From: Nitrosospira sp035547595
GTDB lineage: Bacteria > Pseudomonadota > Gammaproteobacteria > Burkholderiales > Nitrosomonadaceae
NCBI GenBank assembly: GCA_035547595.1
Contig: DASZUL010000022.1
Coordinates: forward strand, 93,270 to 157,269
Length of the DNA stretch: 64,000 bases
Direction: 5' to 3'
The stretch's first letter is position 1. Every line of letters starts with the position of its first letter. The translations under genes and the position numbers were made by a program. The notes under the pieces were generated by a model. The model saw only the letters and a program-made list of their open reading frames with translations, did not search any database and was not told the DNA's origin. This document shows, piece after piece, positions 27,601 to 35,856 of the stretch.

Positions 27601-30431
27601 ATGATGGCGTCGAGACTGTAATAAGCTTCGTAGGGAAGGCATGCCAGGTTGAACAATATCTGGCCTGCCTGCCTGCCGGCTTCGCGCCGCAGGATAACGA
27701 GATGCTGGCGCCACGATATGTCGGGCTGCTTGTTCAGGAGATCGGAGACGAGCGAAATCAACGGAGGAATCGCGAATACGCCGATCACGGCCATTGTCCA
27801 GAACCAGGGATCACGCAGCCCGATCCATCCAGCCGCGAGCAGAAGCGTCAATGCCAGCGGCACCAGGCTGCGCCGGAGGTTGTCCATCAATTTCCACCGG
27901 GCAAGCGGAGACAGCGGATTGGGCTGGTAGCTGGCATCCGGCCCGGGCACCCGCCACAATAACCAGCTCGCAAGCTGCCAGTCTCCCCGGATCCAGCGAT
28001 GCCGGCGTTTTACATCTGCGAGATAGCGTGCCGGAAACGCTTCGTATAGCTGCACATCGCTCAGCAGGCCCGCCCTGGCATAACACCCCTCCAGCAGGTC
28101 ATGGCTCAAGATCCGGTTCTCGGGAAAACGGCGGCAAAGGGCATGCTCGAACGCATCGACGTCGTAGATCCCCTTGCCGACGAACGATCCCTGGTGGAAC
28201 AGGTCCTGATAGACATCCGAAACGATGCGCGTATAAGGATCGACACCCGCCTCCCCCCCGAAGAGCCAGGCGTACCGCGACTCGTTGGTACTTGAGAGAC
28301 TCGTCGCAATCCGCGGCTGCAGGATTCCGTATCCTTCTTTCACCATCCTGTCGCCTTTCAACCCGCCGGCTTCCTGCAGGCGGGGGCGATTCAGCGGATG
28401 AGCCATGGTACCCACGAACTGATGGGCTGATTCCCGGGGGAGCTGCGTATCGGTATCGAGTGTGATGACGTACTTGATCTCCGGCAATACGGAAGTATCG
28501 CCGACGATCAGTGAAAAAGCGTCCATCGCCCCTCCGCGCAAAAGCGCGTTTAATTCAGCGAGTTTTCCGCGCTTGCGTTCATATCCCATCCACAGCCGCT
28601 CCTGCGGATTCCAGCGGCGCGGGCGATGAAATAAGAAGAAGGGGGCATGCTTCCTGGCTCGCGAACTCGCCGCCGTATCCGCCGGCATGGCCCCGGCTTC
28701 GACGGCCGCAGCGGCGTATTTCCTGTTCAACTCCTCGATTCCCCTGCGGGTAACCTGCAGCAAAGGCCCGTCCTGCGGCAGGTTTTCCTGGTCCGCATCC
28801 TGGAAATCGGTCAGCAGACCAAAGCTGAGATTGCTATCCGGATTCGCCAGAAACCTGACTTCAAGCGCTTCTATGAGATCGGCAACGTTTGATTCCCGGG
28901 TAAGCATTGTGGGAACCACCACGAGAGTGCAAAACGTTGGAGGTATTTCCTTTGAGAAATCGATGCGCGGAAGCGAATGTGGCTTGACCAGCAACTGGGT
29001 CATCCAGTTGACCAGTGACAGCGACAGCTGGCTCATGGCAAACAGCGACAGAACGCCGATACCGACCAGGAACCACGAACCTGCTCCCTCCTCGCGCGCC
29101 GCTGCAGCCAGGCTTCCGGCCAGACAGAGCGTGATCGCCACTATGCTGCCAAGATAATAAAAAAGTGGTGAGCGATGCAGCGCTTTGGAGATTCTTTCCT
29201 GGATGGGCAGGTGTACCCGCGCCGCGCGCTCGAGTTCCGGCAACCCTTCATCGATGAGATAGAAGCCAACATGCGCGCTGACATTCTCTTCCGTCTTTCC
29301 TCCGGCCTCGGTTGCCAGCCGGAGCGCGTTTCGTGCAATCTCCACCTCGGATATGGGACTGGTCCTTGCCAGGCGCTCCACCACATGGCGATAGCGGTCG
29401 CGGCTGCCGAAGTCCATGCGGCTGTAGGCTCCGGCGGGGTCTTCGCGCAGTATGCGTTCGACAATGCTCGTGCTTTCAACGAAATCCCGCCAGTCGATGG
29501 CACCCAGCACACGCAGGCTGCCGATACTGTTGGAGATGGAAACCTGATCCGCCGCCTGCTGCTGATTCTCGGATTGCACCATCTGATCGATGGTCTGATT
29601 CGATTCCGCCAGCCGCTGCTCGATCCAGGTCAATGGCAGCGCCAGCGAAGGCCCCTGACCTTGCAGGCGCCGTGCTAATTCGGATACGAAGGGAGTCGAC
29701 ATCGGCGGATCGGATCGCGCCATATCCGCAATGACCAGAACTAGGCTCTTGGGATCCTTTTCTGCGATGCGGGTGATTTCGGCTGCCCAGGCGCTGGCGA
29801 GATCGCGGTCGGTATGGCCGGACGAAACATACACCGCCACGCGGCGAAGATTCTCGATCAGGGCCAGCCTCAGCATGATGGGGATCGCCCATAATTCACC
29901 CAGCTGCAGGTTGCTCACGCCTTGATACGCGGTTACAAAGCGCCTGAGGCTTTCCGTATCCACCCTGCCGTCTCCATGCGAGATCGCCTGCAGGGCGATA
30001 TCATAGACACGCGGCAGATTGGCGGAAGACCCGTGCGCAAGAATGGGCAGCTCGCGGCTGTAATTCTTGGGAAGATGGCGCCTGGCGATGCGGATCTGCT
30101 CTTCGATCAGATAGAAGTTATCGAAAAGCCATTCCCCTGCCGGGGTGAGCGGGTGGCCGGCGGAAACTGCCTCCGTCAGCACCCCGCAGACGCTGAAAAG
30201 GATATTTTCATTTTCGTCGAGGCGCGCCAGGAGCTGGTCCGTGCCGCGGCGCGCCGCCAACTCATGCGAGGCCGCGAGGATTCCGCCGTACAACTCCATC
30301 TGGTCGGCGCTGAAGAGTTCCGAGCGAAGGGGCAGTTCCTCACTGACGGGTGGCCGCTGCTTGCCGAAGCCGCGAAACCTGCGTGCAAAAGAAAATAACA
30401 GTCCTGAAACCGCTGCCCCGCTCGCTTTCAA
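21648..30431 (-). CDS. Cyclic beta-1,2-glucan synthase (NdvB/Cgs-like, GT84-GH94)
   Basis: A giant 2927-residue inner-membrane enzyme. The order is: a soluble N-terminal region; membrane helices around residues 430-475; a GT84 glycosyltransferase with DxD in VITLDTDTQLPRES near residue 655; more helices near 850-900 and 985-1030; a glucoamylase-like region from about 1090; two sugar-binding beta domains; and a C-terminal GH94 phosphorylase domain with the catalytic Asp in GSGDWNDGMN near residue 2584 and GYVPGVRENGGQY. Known homologues start, elongate and cyclise beta-1,2-glucan for the periplasm, in osmo-adaptation and host interaction. The start is TTG with AAGGGAA upstream. No exporter (NdvA-like) lies next to it. 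Confidence 0.92.
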   Translation of the reverse strand: MKASGAAVSGLLFSFARRFRGFGKQRPPVSEELPLRSELFSADQMELYGGILAASHELAARRGTDQLLARLDENENILFSVCGVLTEAVSAGHPLTPAGEWLFDNFYLIEEQIRIARRHLPKNYSRELPILAHGSSANLPRVYDIALQAISHGDGRVDTESLRRFVTAYQGVSNLQLGELWAIPIMLRLALIENLRRVAVYVSSGHTDRDLASAWAAEITRIAEKDPKSLVLVIADMARSDPPMSTPFVSELARRLQGQGPSLALPLTWIEQRLAESNQTIDQMVQSENQQQAADQVSISNSIGSLRVLGAIDWRDFVESTSIVERILREDPAGAYSRMDFGSRDRYRHVVERLARTSPISEVEIARNALRLATEAGGKTEENVSAHVGFYLIDEGLPELERAARVHLPIQERISKALHRSPLFYYLGSIVAITLCLAGSLAAAAREEGAGSWFLVGIGVLSLFAMSQLSLSLVNWMTQLLVKPHSLPRIDFSKEIPPTFCTLVVVPTMLTRESNVADLIEALEVRFLANPDSNLSFGLLTDFQDADQENLPQDGPLLQVTRRGIEELNRKYAAAAVEAGAMPADTAASSRARKHAPFFLFHRPRRWNPQERLWMGYERKRGKLAELNALLRGGAMDAFSLIVGDTSVLPEIKYVITLDTDTQLPRESAHQFVGTMAHPLNRPRLQEAGGLKGDRMVKEGYGILQPRIATSLSSTNESRYAWLFGGEAGVDPYTRIVSDVYQDLFHQGSFVGKGIYDVDAFEHALCRRFPENRILSHDLLEGCYARAGLLSDVQLYEAFPARYLADVKRRHRWIRGDWQLASWLLWRVPGPDASYQPNPLSPLARWKLMDNLRRSLVPLALTLLLAAGWIGLRDPWFWTMAVIGVFAIPPLISLVSDLLNKQPDISWRQHLVILRREAGRQAGQILFNLACLPYEAYYSLDAIIRTHFRLFVTHRRLLEWSPSHDAESGRDATAGLNPAGIGRSFRIMWIAPVVAAATALGIAFSKPVILIFALPILLLWAASPAIAWWMSRTPPPRRAELAAAQINFLRQVARRTWLFFETFVTPEDNWLPPDNFQEHPVPTVAHRTSPTNIGLSLLANVSAYDFGFIGISQLLERTSNTLQSMETLERYLGHFYNWYDTQTKAPLTRYISTVDSGNLAAHLLTLRASLMEIADAPIAVERIFLGLNDTLQILRATVAGSASHCLDQFEQMLMSITMQRQRISLAEARVNLDRLAACAEELVQEFGGANSAFSGEAGEWAHALATQCRKNLDELVSLAPQSLSSHENSDTDVAGSAMEPASLRQLASRGSNGAGSRLALLERLAQQAGEMAQMEYGFLFNPAQRQLSIGYNVGQRRLDSSYYDLLASEARLCNFVAIAQGQLAQESWFALGRMLTNVGHETALISWSGSMFEYLMPLLVMPTFDNTLLDQTYKAAVNRQIEYGKERGVPWGISESGYNAVDIHFNYQYRAFGVPGLGLKRGLGEDMVIAPYASVLGLMVAPEAACANLQRLAAEKISGKFGFYEAVDYTPARLRRGETRAIVRSFMAHHQGMSLLSLAYLLLDRPMQRRFESDPSFQATMLLLQERIPKPSTILTHTTELPDIRMPKELPEMPMRMLSTANTPIPEVQLLSNGRYHVMVTNSGAGSSRWKNLAVTRWREDTTCDNRGNFCYLRDPASGEFWSNTYQPTLKEAKRYGVIFSEGRVEFRRRDLDLDTHTEITVSPEDDIELRRLHITNRAWTRRTIEITSYAEVVLAAAVADAQAPAFGNLFVQTEILPDRHAILCNRRPRSQSDPVPWMFHLMWAHGNIAESVSYETDRMAFIGRGNDLSAPLALTTTPGPLSGSSGSVLDPIVAIRQQVTIEPGESAIIDIVTGAGDSRHAAMNLVDKYQDQHLTNRVFDLAWTHSLVVLRQLNATETDAQLFGRLAGSVLYANTYLRADEAILSKNQRGQSGLWGYAISGDLPIVLLQISDAGNIGLVRQLVQAHAYWRVKGLAVDLVIWNEDHSSYRQLLHDNIMGLIAGSAEGHLLDRPGGIFIRRAEQIAFEDRILLQTVARVIILDSKGSLPEQLIRRIPTELPFVPARLAPSGRAAPVQQVKLPEQPLLFNNGLGGFTHNAREYIVITGRDQVTPAPWSNVLANPDFGSVISESGQAYTWGENAHEFRLTPWNDDPVCDAGGEAYYLRDEESGYFWSPTPLPARGATPYVTRHGFGYSAFEHIEDGIYTEFIVYVALDASVKFAMLRIRNESGRRRRLSATGCIEWVLGDLPEKTRMHVVTEIDTGSGIFLARNPYNHEFPGRTAFFDADDATDRSVTGDRTEFIGRNGTLKNPAAMSMKSLSGRVGPGLDPCGAIRVPVELMDGQMKETVFRLGVGIHAEDAVALARRFRGAAVAHEVLESVYGYWKRTLDTVRVETPDPAFDVLVNGWLVYQVMASRLWGRSGFYQSGGAFGFRDQLQDVMSLVHAEPALMREHLLRAAARQFIEGDVQHWWHPPGGRGVRTRCSDDYLWLPLAVCRYIQAVGDTGVLDEVIPFLEGRPVSMDEESYYDLPVRSEQAASLYDHCVRAVVHGLRFGEHGLPLMGSGDWNDGMNLVGFHGRGESVWLAFFLHEVLVQFSWVARRRNDVAFAKRCETEADSLAKNIEEHGWDGQWYLRAFFDDGSPLGSSVNPECRIDSITQSWSVLSGVGAPERQRQGMEAVDHHLVRREAGLIQLLEPPFDQSALDPGYIKGYVPGVRENGGQYTHAAIWTTMAFAVRGDSKRAWELLSMINPVNHTHTPEKTGIYKNEPYVVSADVYAVSPHTGRGGWSWYTGSAGWLYRLMLETLLGLTLEEGTLKFKPCLPADWEEYTVHYRYGETVYRIRVVQVTGGKRGEGGDFGVAGDSGITVDGVKQTAPVITLVDDRVEHHVEVRVYPLPALPDPSILGKH

Positions 30432-31099
30432 TTCAAGTATTCCCTTAAGCCATGAACTTCACCCTTTGACTTCACCCGTTGCGGCATATGAGAATACTCT
30501 CGACGATGGCTCCCTGATTTCTTGAGGTGATGGTTTGCCCGTGCAATGGCGCCGGTTCCAGGATGCCGGTACTTTCGCGAATACTTCCGAAACGGACGGC
30601 TGGACGCAAAGTAGCGAAGCCATGGCTGGATTGTTGCCAGGACCGCTCTGCAGCATAATCCGGTTTAACGGAATTGATGAAGGAAAGCACTACGACCCGT
30701 CCTGGATTGATATGCATGGCTCCGCCACCGCTTTTCCCTGCGCATGCTTTTTTCATCCCGATCTTTTCAGGGAATTCAGCAGCCTGCACCAGGGTCGCCG
30801 GTGTTTGCATGGAAGGCAGCGTGCCTGCTGGAAAAATCATTTATTCGTTGAGCCTTCTCTTCCAGAAGGCTGTAAATCATAATAAAACTCAGCTCATCCG
30901 TAGTATGTACGCTAGCGCACAATAAAATACCGCAGAGCCGGGTATTGTCTTATAGTGCCATGATAGGCATACAGGAAACGCGCATACGGATAGCCTGTCA
31001 AAAGCATGCGGCTGCGCCGATGTGATTCATCCGCTGTTTTCCTGGCTATGCTTACTGAGCCAGGTCTGCGTTTCTTCAGGCCATCTCCCTTATTAACGG
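30432..31099. other. 668-base intergenic region upstream of the glucan synthase gene
   Basis: It holds the divergent leaders of the glucan synthase gene (minus) and the Crp-like gene (plus). A perfect 8-bp inverted repeat AGCCTTCT/AGAAGGCT with a 5-base loop sits at 30851-30871. It has no T tract directly after it on either strand. Open frames here are short and low in coding character; I see no gene. Confidence 0.5.
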
Positions 31100-31825
31100 A
31101 TGCTTAGTCCTCCTCCAAATCAACCTGCCCAAAACCATCTTCTTGCCGCCTTGCCGCCGGCGGATTTCGAACGCCTGCAACCCAATCTGGAATTGGTCCA
31201 CCTGCCTCTCGGCGACGTGCTTTGCGAATCGGGAGGACGCCTTTCCTATGTCTACTTTCCCGTTTCGGCCATCATCTCTCTGCACTACATACTCGAAAAC
31301 GGCGCTTCTTCCGAAATCGCCGGCGTGGGAAACGAAGGCATGCTTGGGATATCGCTTTTCATGGGGGGAGAAACCACGCCGAGCTGGGCTACCGTGCAGA
31401 CTGCGGGACACAGCTACCGGCTGAAAACGGGCATCATGCTGCAGGAATTCAACCAGACCACATCGGTGCAACGTCTGCTGCTTCGTTATACCCAGGCGCT
31501 GATCACCCAGATTTCCCAAACAGCCGTCTGCAATCGGCACCATACGATCGAGCAGCAGCTCTGCCGATGGCTGCTTCTGACCCTGGACCGTTTGAACTCC
31601 CAGGAACTGGTCATGACCCAGGAATTAATCGCCAGCATGCTCGGCGTGCGGCGGGAGGGAATAACAGAGGCCGCGGGCAGGTTGCAGCAGGCCGGGCTCA
31701 TTCGCTATCGACGCGGTCATATAACGGTCCTGAACCGGTCAGGCCTGGAGACGCGTGTCTGCGAATGCTACCAGATGGTAAAAAAGGAATTCGACCGCCT
31801 GCGCTCCGACGTGCGCAAGAATTAA
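31100..31825 (+). CDS. Crp/Fnr-family transcription regulator
   Basis: A 241-residue regulator. It has an N-terminal cNMP-type beta-roll (LPLGDVLCESGG, VYFPVSAIISL, GNEGMLGIS), a dimerisation helix, and a C-terminal winged helix-turn-helix in ELIASMLGVRREGITEAAGRLQQAG, read in parts (TQELIASMLGVRRE, then GLIRYRRGHI). There is no Fnr-type Cys cluster, and the classical cAMP-binding Arg is not evident, so the ligand is uncertain. It lies upstream of, and divergent from, the glucan synthase gene. A truncated paralogue lies at the other end of that gene. The start is ATG 31100 with no strong Shine-Dalgarno sequence. Confidence 0.88.
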   Translation: MLSPPPNQPAQNHLLAALPPADFERLQPNLELVHLPLGDVLCESGGRLSYVYFPVSAIISLHYILENGASSEIAGVGNEGMLGISLFMGGETTPSWATVQTAGHSYRLKTGIMLQEFNQTTSVQRLLLRYTQALITQISQTAVCNRHHTIEQQLCRWLLLTLDRLNSQELVMTQELIASMLGVRREGITEAAGRLQQAGLIRYRRGHITVLNRSGLETRVCECYQMVKKEFDRLRSDVRKN

Positions 31826-32111
31826 GTACGTCGCGCGGATTTCATCAGGAATCCGGGAGGGAGGGAGCGGGAATTCCCCTTCCCTCTCGAAGACAAGGTT
31901 CTCCTCCCTGCCGCTTGTCTCAGCTTTTTGCTCGCCGGGCGGCCGGTCATCCGGCTGCGTGCGATGGCGAACCGAACGTATTCCCCGATTCACCCATTAT
32001 TTCATCATTGCTTCCATGGCATCGCACCCGTGGCCGCTATGCCAGTCTATGCATTCGGCATTCAATGGCTTTTACCCGTCGCCATGAAGCCATGGGAACA
32101 AGAGAGATCCG

Positions 32112-34088
32112 ATGAGTATCCGTTCCAGGACGACCAGGAAAACCCTGCTGATTCTCGGCGCATTCCTCGCTTTTATCGTTGCGTTCTGGATATGGTTCGA
32201 CTGGAATATGGCAAAACCTTATATCCAGCGCCAGGTCACCGAGAAAACCGGACGCGAATTCGTCATAGCAGGCGACCTCGATGTCCGCTTGTCCCTGGAC
32301 CCTCTCATTAGCGCCGAAGGCATTTCGCTTGCCAACGCCGGATGGGGAACCGAGCAGCCCATGCTCGCAGTCGACAAGATCGCGTTTCGGGTCAGCCTGT
32401 GGGACCTGCTGAAGGGCGATATCGTATTGCCTGAAGTGTCGGCGTCCCAACCGAGAGTCATCCTGGAAAAAAATATGGATGGCGAAAAAAACTGGGAATT
32501 GAAAAAAGAGGAAGAAAAGGAAACCAGGCTGCCGAAGATAGGACGCCTCGTGCTGGATCGCGGCGTAGCCGTTTTCCGGGATCCCAAGACCGAATCCGAT
32601 ATAACCGTAAAGGTTATCACCAGCTCGGCTTCCGGCGATGTGCGGGAGACTCCCCTGGATATCGATGCGCAGGGGAGATTCACCGGATTGGAGTTCGTAG
32701 CGGAAGTGCACGGCGGCGCGGCGATGGAACTCGCGGACGAAAATTTTCCTTATCCCGTCAAGGGAAAAGTGCAGGTCGGAAACACACATGCGGCATTCGG
32801 AGGCACCATTACCGACCTCGCCGCATTGAAGGCCATCGATCTCGACCTGGAACTGCATGGGGATGATCTGTCCGCCCTTTATCCCGTCACGGGAATTGTC
32901 ATTTTCCCTTCTCCTCCCTACCGGATATCGGGCAGGCTCATGCACCGGAAAACGGAATGGGCCCTGCACGGGTTTTCAGGCAAGGTGGGCACCAGCGATC
33001 TTGGCGGGGACATCGTGTTCGATACCGGTGGAAAACGCCCGAGCCTGCGCGGCAACGTCGTGTCGCAAAGTCTGGATCTCAATGACCTGAAAGGCTTCGT
33101 TGCCGCGAGACGCGGCCCTCAACCCCAGGACAGCCCTGCGGAAAAACAGGAGAAAAAAGCTTCGGCGGCGGCCCAGAGCGGCCGTCTGCTGCCCGATCAG
33201 AAATTCAAGGTCGATCGCCTGCGTGCCATGGACGCCGACGTTCACTTCACGGGGGAAACCATCAAGAACAAAGACCTGCCGGTCGAGCACCTGGTTACCC
33301 ATCTCAAGGTCGACGACGGACTGATGACCATGGACCCGGCCGATTTCGCGGTCGCCGGCGGCGACATCAAGGCCAGTGTCACGATAAATGCCCGTGAAGA
33401 AATTCCTCAGGGGGCAGCAAAATTGGAGGTCAGGAGGCTTCAACTCCCCAAACTGTTCCCCAAGCTGGAGTTGACCAAGGACAGCAAGGGGTTGATCGGA
33501 GGAGCGGCCAATGTAAAAGGCAGGGGACAGTCCGTGGGAGCGCTTCTGGCCTCGGCCGATGGACGCTTCGGGATGATCATGTCTGGCGGAGAGATCAGCG
33601 AGACGGTGCTGGCCGCGATAGACCTCGACGGAGCCAAGCTTATCAAGCTCCTGTTCACCGGCGATAAAAATGTGCCGGTACGGTGCGGCGTGATCGATTT
33701 CGACATCGAGAAAGGCATGATGAAGAATAAGACTTTCGTCTTCGATACGACAGAAACCATCCTGCTTGGCGAAGGACAGATAAGCCTCGTCAACGAATCG
33801 ATCAAGATGAAGCTGTCTCCGGAGCCCAAGGATCCGAGTGTTTTGAGCCTGCGGACGCCGGTCCATATAGCGGGAACCTTCAAGGATCCGCTGATATACC
33901 CGGATAAAATCCTGGCGGTCCGCATCGGCGCGGCGGTTCTGCTGGGTGTTTTCGCCACGCCCCTCGCCTCCCTCATACCCCTGATCGAGACGGGGCCCGG
34001 CGAGGATGCCAATTGCCGGGCATTGATGGCTTCGGTGAAATCATCTCAGCCTTCGATAAAGAAAAATGCCCTTCCCGCTAAACGGTAA
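32112..34088 (+). CDS. AsmA-family protein
   Basis: A 658-residue protein. It has a single N-terminal membrane helix (LLILGAFLAFIVAFWIWF) and a large periplasmic body with the AsmA signature: GREFVIAGDLDVRLSLDP, VLPEVSASQPRVILE, and a C-terminal AsmA_2-like part with GGAANVKGRG and TETILLGEGQISLVNE. AsmA-like proteins are bridge-type factors thought to help phospholipid traffic between inner and outer membranes. A possible hydrophobic stretch occurs near the C-terminus (IGAAVLLGVFATPLASLIPL). GAGAG lies before ATG 32112. It is followed after 130 bases by the SDR gene on the same strand. Confidence 0.9.
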   Translation: MSIRSRTTRKTLLILGAFLAFIVAFWIWFDWNMAKPYIQRQVTEKTGREFVIAGDLDVRLSLDPLISAEGISLANAGWGTEQPMLAVDKIAFRVSLWDLLKGDIVLPEVSASQPRVILEKNMDGEKNWELKKEEEKETRLPKIGRLVLDRGVAVFRDPKTESDITVKVITSSASGDVRETPLDIDAQGRFTGLEFVAEVHGGAAMELADENFPYPVKGKVQVGNTHAAFGGTITDLAALKAIDLDLELHGDDLSALYPVTGIVIFPSPPYRISGRLMHRKTEWALHGFSGKVGTSDLGGDIVFDTGGKRPSLRGNVVSQSLDLNDLKGFVAARRGPQPQDSPAEKQEKKASAAAQSGRLLPDQKFKVDRLRAMDADVHFTGETIKNKDLPVEHLVTHLKVDDGLMTMDPADFAVAGGDIKASVTINAREEIPQGAAKLEVRRLQLPKLFPKLELTKDSKGLIGGAANVKGRGQSVGALLASADGRFGMIMSGGEISETVLAAIDLDGAKLIKLLFTGDKNVPVRCGVIDFDIEKGMMKNKTFVFDTTETILLGEGQISLVNESIKMKLSPEPKDPSVLSLRTPVHIAGTFKDPLIYPDKILAVRIGAAVLLGVFATPLASLIPLIETGPGEDANCRALMASVKSSQPSIKKNALPAKR

Positions 34089-34218
34089 CGGCATGTGTGT
34101 GCAAACGAACGGAATGAAAGTCCTTGATATAGAAAATCACCTGAGGAGATCCTCCTTGCGCGCAACACGCATCCATCCAGGGACTCTCGAATGTCACGTA
34201 ACCACAGGCGAGGCAATC

Positions 34219-35076
34219 ATGACCAGGGAAAAGAATATCCCCGAGCAACACCAGGCGCGGCAACCTGGCCGCGAGACGGAAATGGCCCCGCGGCCCGAGT
34301 CCAGCGTGGCCGAATATAAAGGCAGCAATAAGCTGCAATCGAAAGCGGCAATCATCACCGGAGGAGACAGCGGCATAGGCCGCGCCGTAGCCATTGCCTT
34401 TGCAAAGGAAGGTGCGGATGTCGTCGTTGCCTATCTCGAAGAAGATAAGGATGCGAATGAAACAAAAGCAAAAATCGAAGAGTGCGGCAGGCAATGCGTA
34501 CTGGTGAAAGGAGATGTCGGCGACGAGAAATTTTGTGCGGAAGTGGTGGCGAAAGCCATCTCAACCTTTGGCCACCTCGACATCGTGGTCAATAACGCCG
34601 CGGAACAGCATGTGCGCGAGAGTATTGAAGACATCGATAGCGCCCAGCTCGAAAAAACTTTCCGCACAAACATATTTTCCATGTTTCATATGGTGAAGGC
34701 CGCGCTTCCCTATCTCAAGGAAGGCGCGCGTATCGTCAATACCACTTCCGTGACGGCCTATAAGGGCAGTCCCTATCTGCTCGACTATTCGGCGACGAAA
34801 GGAGCGATCGTGGCATTTACGCGATCGCTGTCCCTCCAGCTGATCGAGCGCGGAATCCATGTGAATGCCGTCGCGCCGGGCCCCATATGGACCCCCTTGA
34901 TTCCCTCCACGTTCCCGCCGGACAAGGTCGGTAAATTCGGAAAAAACGTACCCATGAAAAGAGCGGGACAACCGGATGAAGTGGCGCCCTGCTATGTTTT
35001 CCTGGCTTCAGCTGATAGCGCATATATGGCTGGGCAAGTAATGCACCCGAACGGCGGTACTATAGTGAATGGATAA
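34219..35076 (+). CDS. Short-chain dehydrogenase/reductase (YghA-like)
   Basis: A 285-residue SDR. It has an N-terminal extension of about 45 residues typical of the YghA / general stress protein 39 subgroup, then the cofactor motif TGGDSGIG, the structural NNAA motif (VVNNAAEQH), catalytic Ser in NTTSVTAYKG, and Tyr and Lys in DYSATKGA. The C-terminal MHPNGGTIVNG is typical. It is an NAD(P)-dependent oxidoreductase of unknown substrate, often linked to stress or solvent tolerance. ATG 34219 has GAGG upstream and gives the family N-terminus; the open frame starting at 34066 is longer but has no support. Confidence 0.9.
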   Translation: MTREKNIPEQHQARQPGRETEMAPRPESSVAEYKGSNKLQSKAAIITGGDSGIGRAVAIAFAKEGADVVVAYLEEDKDANETKAKIEECGRQCVLVKGDVGDEKFCAEVVAKAISTFGHLDIVVNNAAEQHVRESIEDIDSAQLEKTFRTNIFSMFHMVKAALPYLKEGARIVNTTSVTAYKGSPYLLDYSATKGAIVAFTRSLSLQLIERGIHVNAVAPGPIWTPLIPSTFPPDKVGKFGKNVPMKRAGQPDEVAPCYVFLASADSAYMAGQVMHPNGGTIVNG

Positions 35077-35343
35077 AAGCTCATCCATGCCAATGCAGGC
35101 ATACCGGAATCCCTGCATATCGCGAGAGCATCATCCTTCCCCCCGCCAGCCTGCCCGATTGATTACCATCCGGGAAATCCTGGCGCGAAGGGCAGGCGTT
35201 TCCGGTCCGGACTTGGCGCGTTCCGCCGATCGGAAATAACCTGGATTTCATTGAGCCGTCTGGTCCCAGAGCCTCTTGGGATTTCCACTTATCGATGTAA
35301 AACATGGCTTGACCAAAAGCCGAGAAAGGCGGGAGCAGGAAGT

Positions 35344-35820
35344 ATGTTCAACCTAGGCGCTAAAGGACCCCTGATAGCAAAGGCAAGCGCATTAGTTGAA
35401 CGCTCTTCCGCGGATATTTTCCGGTACCTGGGGGATGGATTCTTCGAAAACTATCCCAAATGGTCTCCGGAAGTCGTCGAGCTCGAACAGCTTAGCGACG
35501 GTCCCGTAAAATTGGGAACAATGGCCCGCCAGGTCCGGATCGACCAGGGGCGGCGTACCGAAACCCAATTCACCATCAATTCCTATGAGCCCGGAAAACG
35601 CTTGGAATTCACCGGGACGAGCGATCCCTTCCGCTGCATTTACGAATTGGAGGAAATCGAGCCGGGTAAATCGGCCAGATTGACCTTTGTTTTTGAGTTG
35701 ACCGAGATTCAGATGTTCATGCGCCCTTTTGAAAAGCTCATCCGGACGGTCGTGCAGGAAGGCGCCGAACGCACCGTAAGAAACCTCAAGCGGCTGACCG
35801 AAGCTGATAACAACCCCTGA
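35344..35820 (+). CDS. SRPBCC (START-like) family protein
   Basis: A 158-residue helix-grip protein. The N-terminal strand and helix (SALVERSSADIFRYLGD) are followed by WSPEVVELEQL, a run of antiparallel strands (LEFTGTSDPFRCIYELEEI) and a long C-terminal helix (FEKLIRTVVQEGAERTV). It matches the polyketide cyclase/dehydrase type of SRPBCC proteins, which bind hydrophobic ligands in an internal cavity. No catalytic residues can be named. AGGA precedes ATG 35344. It lies 36 bases upstream of the LOV protein gene, so the two may be cotranscribed. Confidence 0.82.
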   Translation: MFNLGAKGPLIAKASALVERSSADIFRYLGDGFFENYPKWSPEVVELEQLSDGPVKLGTMARQVRIDQGRRTETQFTINSYEPGKRLEFTGTSDPFRCIYELEEIEPGKSARLTFVFELTEIQMFMRPFEKLIRTVVQEGAERTVRNLKRLTEADNNP

Positions 35821-35856
35821 CCGTCCTCGTTCCCAATCGTTATCCAGGAGAAAAGA

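Noticed and set aside
30472..30840. 122-codon minus-strand frame upstream of the glucan synthase gene
   Set aside because: Its composition is not protein-like, it shows no motif, and it lies in the leader region of the large gene.
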